Positions 23,775-31,126 of a stretch of DNA of 32,220 bases are shown here, piece after piece. How positions within the stretch are numbered: the stretch's first letter is position 1; each line of letters begins with the position of its first letter. The notes below the pieces were generated by a model. It did not search any database. It was not told where the DNA came from and was given only the letters and a program-made list of their open reading frames with translations. The position numbers and the translations under genes were made by a program. The stretch covers positions 1 to 32,220 of the forward strand of contig JARFQU010000037.1 in assembly GCA_029287595.1 (NCBI GenBank). The letters are read 5' to 3'. The stretch is from Halioglobus sp. (GTDB lineage: Bacteria; Pseudomonadota; Gammaproteobacteria; Pseudomonadales; Halieaceae).

Positions 23775-24473
23775 ATGAGCGCTACTATCCTGATCATTGA
23801 TGACGACCGGGAGTTGTGCGCCCTACTGGCCGATTTCCTGCGCCTGGAAGGATTTGAGGCCAGCGCCATACACAACGGTGCCGATGCCGTGGAGCATTGT
23901 CACCAGCACAGTTATGACGCCATCGTGCTGGATATCATGCTGCCGGGCCTGCAGGGCCTGGAAGTGTTGCGGCAACTGCGGACTTTCTGCCCCACACCTG
24001 TGCTCATGCTTACCGCTCGTGGAGAGGACACCGATCGCATTGTCGGCCTGGAAATGGGCGCTGACGATTACCTGCCAAAACCCTGCAACCCGCGTGAACT
24101 GGCCGCCCGCCTGCGGGCAGTACTGCGTCGTTCCCAGGGGAGTAGCGGCGAGGATACGGACGCGCCTTTGCAGGTAGGGCTGGCCTGCCTGGATCCCCAG
24201 CAACGCAGCGTCACCTATGCCGGCGACGACCTGCAACTGACCAGCGCCGAGTTCAATGTGCTGCACACGCTGATGGCTAACGCGGGCAAAGTGGTAGATA
24301 AAGACACGCTCAGTCAGCAGGCGCTGGGGCGCGCCCTGACCGCTTACGATCGCAGTATCGACGTGCATGTCAGTAAGATTCGTAAAAAGCTGGCCGCAGC
24401 TGGCGGCGACAAGCTGATCATCAGCATACGCGGCATAGGCTACCAATTTACTATCAGCCCTGAAGACAGCTGA
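23775..24473 (+). CDS. cpxR: OmpR-family response regulator, CpxR-like
   Basis: The 232-residue protein has a receiver domain with acidic pocket Asp10-Asp11, phospho-acceptor Asp53 (VLDIMLPG), Thr80 and Lys102 (PKP). A winged-helix DNA-binding domain follows (about 135-228), ending SIDVHVSKIRKKL and IRGIGYQF. The sequence is closest in feel to CpxR. GAGGA lies 9 nt before the ATG, and a possible CpxR-type box lies upstream. The kinase gene begins 3 nt after the stop. The position next to cbb3 assembly and copper genes suggests an envelope or copper stress signal, but that is inference. Confidence 0.9.
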   Translation: MSATILIIDDDRELCALLADFLRLEGFEASAIHNGADAVEHCHQHSYDAIVLDIMLPGLQGLEVLRQLRTFCPTPVLMLTARGEDTDRIVGLEMGADDYLPKPCNPRELAARLRAVLRRSQGSSGEDTDAPLQVGLACLDPQQRSVTYAGDDLQLTSAEFNVLHTLMANAGKVVDKDTLSQQALGRALTAYDRSIDVHVSKIRKKLAAAGGDKLIISIRGIGYQFTISPEDS

Positions 24474-24476
24474 AAC

Positions 24477-25856
24477 ATGAGCCTGGGCGGAAAACTGTTT
24501 ATCAAGATTTTCATCGGCTTCTGGCTGGTGACCACGGCAATACTGGGTAGCTGGATGCTGAGCAGCCAATATTTCGACACCCGCCCGCAGGAGCGCATGG
24601 AAGACCGCCATGCAGGTGGGCCAGGACATGTCGGCCCCCCGCAGCGCTTTGTTCTGCGCACGTTATACAGGCTGCAACATCTTCCCGATAATGAATTGCA
24701 GGAGCTGTTGGCACAGGTGCATCGACAGCACCGTATCGACATCTACCTGATAAATGGTGAGCAACGCGATATCTATGCCAGGAAAGTGCCCGAGGCCGCA
24801 CTGCAAATAGCCGCACAATTGAGCAACGACCGAAGACGCGCAACGCAGAGCACGGCTGGCAAGCAGTTCCTGGGCCATATCGTTTATCGTCAACCCGCCG
24901 GCATGCTGCGGGCTGTCTTTGTGTTTCCCAAACCCGGCGGGGGGCTGCTGCAGGCCCTGGGCCGCAATCTCTGGCTGCGTATTACCCTGGCGGTAACCAT
25001 CAGCGGCCTGATCTGTTTCGGTTTATCTCGCCTGCTCACCAACCGTCTCAAGGCGCTGCAGTCGGCCTCACGTCGCCTGGCACAAGGCGAGTTGGATACG
25101 CGAATCAAGGTGCGCGAGCGTGGTGGCGATGAAACTGACGAGGTCGCAAGAGACTTCAACAGCATGGCGGCGCAACTGCAGGACAGGATCGAAGCCCAGC
25201 GCCGATTGCTCGGAGACGTGTCACACGAATTGCGCTCACCGCTTGCAAGATTGCGCATTGCGCTGGCGCTGGCCGAGGACGATCCGAAAAATATCACCAG
25301 TCATTTACAGCGCATTGAACAGGAAACGGAACGGCTGGACGCGCTTATCGAGCAATTGTTGGCGACCCAAAATGCCGCTCTAACCCTGAATAGCCATATC
25401 GACCTGGTGGCGTTACTGCGGCAACTTTGTGAAGACGCCAACTTTGAGGGCCGCGCGCAGCACAAGACATTTGTTTTCCACACCGACCTGGAGCAGGCAG
25501 TTGTGGCCAGCTCCGCGGACCTGCTGCACAAAAGTTTCGAAAACATCCTGCGCAACGCCCTGACCCACACCGCCGCGGCTACCGAAGTGCAGGTTACGCT
25601 GCGCCAGAACGGCAGCCACTACCAGATTGAAGTGGCGGACCAGGGGCCCGGGATACCGGAAGAAGAATTGGCAAAAATCTTTGTCGAGTTTTACCGGGTC
25701 GATACCGCGCGCAGCCGCGAATCGGGAGGCCATGGCCTTGGCTTGTCCATCGCACGCCGCGCTGTTCTGAGACACGGCGGGCAGATAGAGGCCAGCAATA
25801 CCCGCCGCGGCCTGTTGCTGACGGTGACACTACCCATGGACGCTGAAAATGACTGA
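24477..25856 (+). CDS. cpxA: Sensor histidine kinase, CpxA-like
   Basis: The 459-residue membrane kinase has a first helix at about 8-28, a periplasmic sensor region of about 130 residues, a second helix at about 167-187, and a HAMP linker (188-241). The dimerisation domain carries phospho-accepting His250 in GDVSHELRSPLARLR. The ATP-binding domain has NILRNALTH, DQGPGIPEEE and GGHGLGLSIA, so the kinase looks intact. The periplasmic part holds HAGGPGHVGPP just after the first helix; its ligand is unknown. It is transcribed with the response regulator just upstream. CpxA-like assignment rests on motif style and pairing. Confidence 0.9.
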   Translation: MSLGGKLFIKIFIGFWLVTTAILGSWMLSSQYFDTRPQERMEDRHAGGPGHVGPPQRFVLRTLYRLQHLPDNELQELLAQVHRQHRIDIYLINGEQRDIYARKVPEAALQIAAQLSNDRRRATQSTAGKQFLGHIVYRQPAGMLRAVFVFPKPGGGLLQALGRNLWLRITLAVTISGLICFGLSRLLTNRLKALQSASRRLAQGELDTRIKVRERGGDETDEVARDFNSMAAQLQDRIEAQRRLLGDVSHELRSPLARLRIALALAEDDPKNITSHLQRIEQETERLDALIEQLLATQNAALTLNSHIDLVALLRQLCEDANFEGRAQHKTFVFHTDLEQAVVASSADLLHKSFENILRNALTHTAAATEVQVTLRQNGSHYQIEVADQGPGIPEEELAKIFVEFYRVDTARSRESGGHGLGLSIARRAVLRHGGQIEASNTRRGLLLTVTLPMDAEND

Positions 25857-25965
25857 CGCAGTCCCGGGTCCAGCAAAAAAGCCAGGAAATTTTTCACTTT
25901 TGGGTATCTGGTAACAGCTTGAACTAATGCTACCATTGCCCACTGCAGATTTAGCGAGTAACGAC

Positions 25966-26790
25966 ATGCTGGACATCAAACCGCTTAGCGCCGCGCTGGG
26001 CGCGGAGATCCATGGCCTCGACCTGTCTCGGGAATTGAAGCGGGAGGATTTCCTGCGCATCCGTAAACTGTTGAACGAATACCAGGTCATTTTTTTCCGC
26101 GACCAGGATATCAGCCCCGCACGACAGAAAGCGCTGGCGCTAAGCTTTGGTCCCCTGCAAACCCATCCCGCTTACGATACTGTGGAGGGGTTTCCAGAAA
26201 TCACCATACTGGAAAGTACCTCTGCAAAGCCCACCAAGATTGAAGCCTGGCATGCGGACATGACCTTCCGTGAGCATCCGCCCATGGGCACCGTGCTCAA
26301 GTCTGTGATTACTCCTCCCCGGGGTGGAGATACCCTGTGGTCCAGCATGACCGCGGCCTATGAGGGTCTGTCCTTCCACATGCAGAAGTTTCTCGATGGA
26401 CTGACCGCGGTGCATGATTTCGCTCACGGTTTTAAGGAGAGCCTGGCAGAACCCGGTGGCCGGGAACGACTGGCGGACGCCCTAGCCGCCAACCCACCGG
26501 TGCGCCATCCAGTAATTCGTACCCACCCGGAAACAGGGAAAAAGGTAATCTATGTAAACTCCCTGTTCACTACCCAAATCGATGGCTTGCGCAGCGCAGA
26601 GAGTAAAGCGCTACTGGAGATGCTGTTTGCACACATCGCCACGGTGGAATATACCTGTCGCTTCCAGTGGCAGCCCGACAGCATAGCCATTTGGGACAAC
26701 CGCAGCACCCAGCACAAACCGGTAAACGACTACTTCCCGGCACATCGTCGCATGGAGCGAATCACCATAGATGGTGACAAGCCCTATTAA
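25966..26790 (+). CDS. TauD/TfdA-family Fe(II)/2-oxoglutarate dioxygenase
   Basis: The 274-residue protein begins MLDIKPLSAALGAEIHGLDL, the usual TauD/TfdA start; an in-frame ATG at 25927 is an alternative, and neither has a strong ribosome site. Iron ligands are His96 and Asp98 (WHADMTF) and distal His250 (STQHKPVNDY); Arg261 fits the 2-oxoglutarate-binding Arg. The spacing mirrors E. coli TauD. The position equivalent to the taurine-contacting Asn appears to be Ile92, so taurine itself may not be the substrate. No sulfonate transporter is adjacent. The gene is followed by a short intrinsic-type terminator. Confidence 0.9.
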   Translation: MLDIKPLSAALGAEIHGLDLSRELKREDFLRIRKLLNEYQVIFFRDQDISPARQKALALSFGPLQTHPAYDTVEGFPEITILESTSAKPTKIEAWHADMTFREHPPMGTVLKSVITPPRGGDTLWSSMTAAYEGLSFHMQKFLDGLTAVHDFAHGFKESLAEPGGRERLADALAANPPVRHPVIRTHPETGKKVIYVNSLFTTQIDGLRSAESKALLEMLFAHIATVEYTCRFQWQPDSIAIWDNRSTQHKPVNDYFPAHRRMERITIDGDKPY

Positions 26791-26795
26791 AAGCA

Positions 26796-26819
26796 GGGAA
26801 AATTTTTTCCCGATTTTTT
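26796..26819 (+). terminator. Intrinsic-type terminator after the dioxygenase gene
   Basis: GGGAAAA (26796-26802) and TTTTCCC (26805-26811) form a 7-bp stem with a TT loop, followed after CGA by six T (26814-26819). The stem is A/T-rich, but position 6 nt after the stop and the T-run fit rho-independent termination. Confidence 0.65.
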
Positions 26820-26849
26820 CAGGGTTTGGTTTGAGCCAGCGGGTCCGGC

Positions 26850-26906
26850 CGAAAGCAGGTTTTTCAGTCGCTCCACGATATTCGCTTGGTGAAAAGCCTG
26901 CTTTCG
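26850..26906 (+). repeat. Long hairpin 1 with conserved 23-nt loop
   Basis: CGAAAGCAGG (26850-26859) pairs with CCTGCTTTCG (26897-26906). Inside this, TTTTTCA pairs with TGAAAAG (one G-T wobble), giving a 17-bp stem. The 23-nt loop at 26867-26889 begins GTCGCTCC and ends CGCTTGG. It is the exact reverse complement of the loop of hairpin 2; with the closing TCA/TGA the shared inverted repeat is 29 bp. The stem sequence differs from that of hairpin 2. Confidence 0.9.
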
Positions 26907-27015
26907 CCCAGCCCCTTGATTCGTGACGCTTCGAGAACGCTAACAATACCAGGGGCCACAAAGGCGTTGTTCGCCAACTTTCGCCAATTGACATTACAGG
27001 CACCTACCGAGGGAG

Positions 27016-27080
27016 CGGGCGGCAAAGTGTTTCTCACCAAGCGAATATCGTGGAGCGACTGAGAAACACTTTCCCGCCCG
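27016..27080 (+). repeat. Long hairpin 2 with the same loop, inverted
   Basis: CGGGCGG (27016-27022) pairs with CCGCCCG (27074-27080). After one C-C mismatch, AAAGTGTTTCTCA (27024-27036) pairs with TGAGAAACACTTT (27060-27072), so 20 base pairs form in all. The 23-nt loop (27037-27059) begins CCAAGCG and ends GAGCGAC and equals the reverse complement of the hairpin 1 loop. Apart from the closing triplet the stem is unrelated to hairpin 1 in sequence. No T-run follows on either strand. Confidence 0.9.
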
Positions 27081-27123
27081 GGATCGCTAGACTGAGAAGA
27101 ACCTTAAATAACCGCTGCGCTAG

Positions 27124-28644
27124 TCAATCACCGTTGAGGTAGACCTCACCTGCCTTAACGCGCCGCATATAGTTCTGCACTTCGCGCTTCACCTCCGGGG
27201 CAAACAGGTACAGGCCAAGGATATTGGGTATGGCGATGAGAAAAACCATGGCATCGGAAAAATCCAGCACGGCTGACAGTTGTATCATGCAGCCCAGCGC
27301 AATAAAGGCACAGAAAATACCCTTGAACACCATCTGCGTCAGGCGCCCCTCGCCGAACAGGTAGGTCCAGCCCTTCAGCCCGTAATATGACCAGGCAATA
27401 CTGGTTGAAAATGCGAATAGTAACGCGGCTATTGCCAGGGGATAGGGTGCCCAACTGATGTGGTGTGCAAATGCCGCAGACGTCAGGGCGATGCCTTCCA
27501 GGCCGTCGTCCATCAAACCGTTGGGGTAGGCCGTGGTCACGATGACCAGCGAGCTCAGGGTACAGATCACTACCGTATCGATAAAGGGCTCCAGCAATGA
27601 CACCAGACCCTCTGAGGCCGGCTCATTGGTCTGCACCGCGGAATGCGCGATAGAGGCCGAGCCTATGCCCGCCTCATTGGAAAACAGCGCCCGCTGGAAG
27701 CCTACGATAATCGCCCCTACCGCACCGCCGGTAACGCTTTGCATGCTGAAGGCACTGCCGACAATCAGTTCTATGGCAGCGGGAATTTGGGCGGCGCTCA
27801 TGGCGATAATAATCAGGGCGGACACACAGTACAGAATTGCCATGAAGGGAACGATATGCGCCGCAACCCGCGCGATCGACTTGATGCCACCGATAATCAC
27901 CAGGCCCACCGCGGCCGCTATCAGCAGGCCAAACAACCAGCCCCGTTCGGCAAAGAAACTCTGCTCGCCACCGGTGATGGTCACGAATTGCACATAGGCC
28001 TGGTTGGACTGGAACATATTGCCTATGCCGAGGCAGCCAATAACCAGTGAAAGCGCATAGAACCCTCCCAGCAGCTTGCCCCAGCGCGGAGCTCCCCTGC
28101 TGCTGAGATAGTGCTCGAGGTAGTACATGGGGCCACCCGACACCGAGCCATCAGCATTGTAGCGGCGGTATTTTACGCCCAGGGTACACTCCACCAGCTT
28201 GGTGGACATGGACAGGAAGCCGGCGACAATCAGCCAGAACGCGGCGCCGGGGCCACCGATAACAATGGCTACCGCCACTCCGCCGATATTACCGATACCA
28301 ACGGTACCGGAGACCGCCGTGGCGACCGCCTGAAAGTGGGAAATCTCGCCGTTGGCTTCAGGGTTGTGGTAGTGACCACGCACATGCCGGATAGCCAGAC
28401 CGAAACCGCGGATATTGATAAACCCCATGTAAACCGTGAAAAACAGGGCGGCCACTGCCAACCACAGGACGATCAGGGGAAATCCGTGGCCGAACAGGTC
28501 GATCTTGTAAAAAACAATAGACGACAGGCCGTTGGCCAGGGGGCGGACCAGCGCTTCTACGCGCTCATCAAATGTCTCAGCCCACGTCAATGGCGCCCAA
28601 AGTATCGTCGCACCGATCAGTGCCAGCGCCCTGCCCCATCCCAT
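27124..28644 (-). CDS. Alanine/glycine:cation symporter family protein (AGCS)
   Basis: The product has 506 residues from the ATG at 28642-28644, which has AGGTG upstream; the frame is open to 28755, but that extension is Cys/His/Gln-rich and not membrane-like. After an N-terminal hydrophobic segment (GWGRALALIGATILWAP) comes FDERVEALVRPLANGLSSIVFYK and about ten membrane segments. AGCS signatures include GHYHNPEANGEISHFQA, SGTVGIGNIGGVAVAI, GGPGAAFWLIVAGF and RALFSNEAGIGSASIAHSA. Such proteins take up alanine, glycine or related amino acids with Na+ or H+. The gene is monocistronic, divergent from the amidoligase set and convergent with the dioxygenase. Confidence 0.93.
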   Translation of the reverse strand: MGWGRALALIGATILWAPLTWAETFDERVEALVRPLANGLSSIVFYKIDLFGHGFPLIVLWLAVAALFFTVYMGFINIRGFGLAIRHVRGHYHNPEANGEISHFQAVATAVSGTVGIGNIGGVAVAIVIGGPGAAFWLIVAGFLSMSTKLVECTLGVKYRRYNADGSVSGGPMYYLEHYLSSRGAPRWGKLLGGFYALSLVIGCLGIGNMFQSNQAYVQFVTITGGEQSFFAERGWLFGLLIAAAVGLVIIGGIKSIARVAAHIVPFMAILYCVSALIIIAMSAAQIPAAIELIVGSAFSMQSVTGGAVGAIIVGFQRALFSNEAGIGSASIAHSAVQTNEPASEGLVSLLEPFIDTVVICTLSSLVIVTTAYPNGLMDDGLEGIALTSAAFAHHISWAPYPLAIAALLFAFSTSIAWSYYGLKGWTYLFGEGRLTQMVFKGIFCAFIALGCMIQLSAVLDFSDAMVFLIAIPNILGLYLFAPEVKREVQNYMRRVKAGEVYLNGD

Positions 28645-28770
28645 GTGACACCTGTGATTTTGCTGTTGTTTGATGCATCCTCGCACAGGCACTGGTATCT
28701 GCCAAGCGACGCGACAGCTTTCCGCGGCGTAATTCAGTAAACTGGTGGCAGCCAAAAGGAGTCCCCCAGC

Positions 28771-29808
28771 ATGACCGAGCGCTATCTGTTACCACCTTTG
28801 ATGACCGATGCCCATGGCCAGCCACGCAAGGCCGGTTTCGAGTTCGAATTCGGCAACCTGCCCATCCTGGAGACCGCCAGGGCATTGCAGGACAGCCTGG
28901 GCGGAGACCTGGATGTGAAGAGCCCGTTTGAGGCGACACTGAGCAACTCGCGGCTTGGCCGGCTTAAAATCGAGCGCGATGCGGATATTCTGAAATCGAT
29001 GAAGTACCGGCGCTGGCTGGAGCAATTGGGAGTGGAGTTCTCTCCGGGGAGCTTTGCCCACGGCATTGAAACCAATATCGACAATGCCAGTAAGACCCTG
29101 GTGCCCTGCGAGGTGGTCACAGAACCTATCCCTTTTGATCGCTTGCCTATCCTGGATGACCTGGTGAGAACGCTTAACTCACTGGGTGCAGAGGGGACCC
29201 AGCACTCGATGATTTACGCCTTTGGCCTGCATATCAATCCGTCCCTGCCCGACCGGGAGGCGGACACGCTGACCCATTTTATACAGGCCTTTCTCCTGCT
29301 GCACAGCTGGATAATCGAAGCCTCCAATATCGATATAACACGGCGTTACCTGACCAAATACATCGACCCCTTTCCCCAGGAATACATGGAACTGGTATTG
29401 TCTAATACCTACGCCCCCGCCATGAATGACCTGCTGAGAGACTACCTGCAACACAACCCGACGCGCAATCGCGCGCTGGATATGTTGCCCATACTGTTTG
29501 AAATCGATAATACCGAGGTTCTCAACTCGGTTAATGACGACGAACGCAATCTCATCAAAGGGCGCCCGGCATTTCACTACCGGCTCCCGGACTGCAAGGT
29601 CAATGTGCCCGGCTGGAGCGTTGCCGCCCCCTGGAACCAGTGGGTCCATATAGAGATACTCGCCGGGGATCATGCCCTGCTGCATGAATTGATTGATGAA
29701 TGGCGAAAGTGCAACGAGAAGTTTTCGCTGCCGCCAAGAAGCAGTTGGGCGACACGCCTGACATCCATTCTCAGTGGCAAATTTTTCGTGGAGCGCGGTG
29801 AACGATAA
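28771..29808 (+). CDS. GS-like amidoligase family protein
   Basis: The 345-residue protein matches the amidoligase family (glutamine-synthetase-like COOH-NH2 ligases) by AGFEFEF (Glu24, Glu26) near the start, LKIERDAD, CEVVTEPI (113-120) and FGLHINP (151-157), the metal/ATP-binding pattern of this fold. Members are predicted to form amide bonds between a carboxylate and an amine using ATP; the substrate is unknown. AGGAG lies about 10 nt before the ATG. The stop overlaps the next start by 11 nt. Pairing with a class I glutamine amidotransferase-like gene is a context described for amidoligases in comparative studies. Confidence 0.85.
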   Translation: MTERYLLPPLMTDAHGQPRKAGFEFEFGNLPILETARALQDSLGGDLDVKSPFEATLSNSRLGRLKIERDADILKSMKYRRWLEQLGVEFSPGSFAHGIETNIDNASKTLVPCEVVTEPIPFDRLPILDDLVRTLNSLGAEGTQHSMIYAFGLHINPSLPDREADTLTHFIQAFLLLHSWIIEASNIDITRRYLTKYIDPFPQEYMELVLSNTYAPAMNDLLRDYLQHNPTRNRALDMLPILFEIDNTEVLNSVNDDERNLIKGRPAFHYRLPDCKVNVPGWSVAAPWNQWVHIEILAGDHALLHELIDEWRKCNEKFSLPPRSSWATRLTSILSGKFFVERGER

Positions 29809-30586
29809 ACCTCGCATAGGTGTCACGGGGCCAAATAGCGGAGGCCGCATGGCATGGTACATGAGTGCACTGGCGTTGCGTCGCTGCGGCGCCGTCGCAG
29901 TGCGCATTACACCTGCTCGCAGACAGGATGCACAACAGCTGGACGGCGTCATTATTGGCGGCGGCACTGATGTGGACCCCTTCCACTATGGCGAGTCCCG
30001 CCTGCAGGAACCAGCTCTGGACGAAAACGAGCGCTACGGCGTACTGGATTGGCTGGTCGGCTTGTTGCTCGGGGCATTGCGCGCCCTTTTTGCCTCTCAC
30101 AGCAAGCAGCCCTACGACCCGGACCGGGACCAGATGGAGCAACACCTGATCCAGTACGCTCTCTATAATGAACTCCCTGTGCTTGGTATCTGTCGCGGAG
30201 CCCAGTTGATGAATGTCACGCTGGGAGGCACACTGCACCAGCATATCGGGCATTTTTACACCGAGGAAACGGGTAATATCCGCAGTGTGCTGCCGCGCAA
30301 ATCCATATCGCTGGCTCCTGGAAGCCGCCTGCACCAGCTATTGCAGGTTCCCGCCTGCCAGGTCAATGCCCTGCACCACCAGTCTATCAAGGAACTGGGA
30401 GATGACGTGCTGGTCAGCGCCAGCGAGAGCAGCGGCGTGGTCCAGGCCATTGAGCGGCGGGGCCACCCGTTCTTTGTAGGCGTACAGTGGCACCCGGAAT
30501 ACATGCCCCAGAGCCGTCTGCAACAAAGACTGTTCGGCGAACTGGTCAACAGCGCCGGAATCAAACGTCAGCGCGTGGCCTATTGA
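29798..30586 (+). CDS. Class I glutamine amidotransferase / peptidase C26 (PuuD-like) with hydrophobic insertion
   Basis: The product is 262 residues from GTG 29798 (GGAG 4 nt upstream, first residues NDKPRIGVTG); an in-frame ATG at 29774 is less likely. IIGGGTDVDP, nucleophile Cys132 in GICRGAQLMN, and His232-Glu234 in WHPEYM make a complete class I triad. The closest functional class is gamma-glutamyl hydrolase (PuuD-type). Residues 81-99 (GVLDWLVGLLLGALRALFA) form a hydrophobic helix inserted before the conserved DPDRDQME, where PuuD-type enzymes usually have a short loop; it may attach the enzyme to the membrane. The gene overlaps the amidoligase, so the pair probably makes and breaks, or supplies nitrogen to, one gamma-glutamyl-type amide. 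Confidence 0.87.
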   Translation: MNDKPRIGVTGPNSGGRMAWYMSALALRRCGAVAVRITPARRQDAQQLDGVIIGGGTDVDPFHYGESRLQEPALDENERYGVLDWLVGLLLGALRALFASHSKQPYDPDRDQMEQHLIQYALYNELPVLGICRGAQLMNVTLGGTLHQHIGHFYTEETGNIRSVLPRKSISLAPGSRLHQLLQVPACQVNALHHQSIKELGDDVLVSASESSGVVQAIERRGHPFFVGVQWHPEYMPQSRLQQRLFGELVNSAGIKRQRVAY

Positions 30587-30601
30587 TGCCGGACCGCTGA
30601 C

Positions 30602-31027
30602 GTGGAAGCTTACCTGGGACTGTTTTTCAGTGCGTTTCTTGCTGCTACTCTGGTACCGGCGTACTCCGAGATCCTGTTTGCCAGCCTGGTCGCTGTGGGC
30701 TACGAGCCGCTGTACCTGTGGTTGTGGGCCAGTGCGGGCAATACCCTTGGCTCCGCTGTCAACTGGTGGCTGGGCCGCTACCTGCTGCATTTCCAGGAGC
30801 GGCGCTGGTTTCCGTTCAAACGGGACAGCTTACAAACCGCGCAGCGGTGGTTCCAGAAATTCGGGGTGTGGTCGCTGTTGCTGGCGTGGTTGCCCATTGG
30901 CGGAGATGCACTGACCTTTATCGCCGGGGTGATGCGCGTTCGTTTCATTGTCTTTATCCTGCTCGCCGGCATCGGCAAGGCAACCCGCTACGCGGTATTA
31001 CTGGGCGTACTGCAGGTATTTATGTAG
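30602..31027 (+). CDS. yqaA: YqaA-family (DedA/SNARE-associated-like) small membrane protein
   Basis: The 141-residue protein has about four hydrophobic segments and the YqaA features AATLVPAYSEILFASL, GNTLGSAVNWWLGRY and WLPIGGDALTFIAGVMR. The family belongs to the DedA-like group, some of which move lipids across the membrane; YqaA itself has no firm role. The start is GTG 30602, 15 nt after the amidotransferase stop, so it may be the third gene of that operon. Its link to the amidoligase reaction is unknown. Confidence 0.85.
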   Translation: MEAYLGLFFSAFLAATLVPAYSEILFASLVAVGYEPLYLWLWASAGNTLGSAVNWWLGRYLLHFQERRWFPFKRDSLQTAQRWFQKFGVWSLLLAWLPIGGDALTFIAGVMRVRFIVFILLAGIGKATRYAVLLGVLQVFM

Positions 31028-31069
31028 TCGCCTACGCTAAACCAACGGCAGCTTAGTCCACCAGCGTAA

Positions 31070-31097
31070 TTGACTCGCCTCGATGTGAACCTATTAT
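31070..31097 (+). promoter_or_regulatory. Sigma-70-like promoter for the lipoprotein gene
   Basis: TTGACT (31070-31075), a 16-nt spacer and TATTAT (31092-31097) form the best sigma-70-type match noticed in the window. The lipoprotein ATG is 30 nt downstream, so this gene is probably transcribed separately from the amidoligase set. Confidence 0.6.
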
Positions 31098-31126
31098 GGC
31101 GCACAACCGGGCGAGGAAAGTTTTTC

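Larger units (their letters stand above)
26791..27123 (+). other. 333-bp convergent intergenic region with structured repeats and no gene
   Basis: It lies between the ends of the dioxygenase gene (plus) and the symporter gene (minus). It holds a terminator, two long hairpins with matching inverted loops (26850-26906 and 27016-27080), and between them the 8-bp direct repeat TTCGCCAA at 26970-26977 and 26980-26987 and a small GGCG/CGCC hairpin at 26963-26975. A minus-strand frame of about 130 codons crosses it but reads through the hairpins into the dioxygenase gene and is not credible. Confidence 0.75.

Noticed and set aside
26611-27003. Minus-strand small protein frame crossing hairpin 1
   Set aside because: It runs through the structured repeat and into the 3' end of the dioxygenase gene; its KAGF/KPAF symmetry only reflects the hairpin arms.
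26850-27080. Integron attC sites
   Set aside because: attC sites need paired core sites of the RYYYAAC/GTTRRRY type and usually lack a conserved loop. The stems here have no such cores at their ends, and no cassette array or integrase is present.
26850-27080. Plain MITE or insertion sequence with terminal inverted repeats
   Set aside because: The inverted match is confined to the loops and closing triplets, while the outer arms differ between the two copies. No target-site duplication was found. It is not fully excluded, but it does not explain the paired stems.
27016-27080. Hairpin 2 as a rho-independent terminator of the symporter gene
   Set aside because: No T-run follows on the minus strand and the loop is far too large and specific for a simple terminator.
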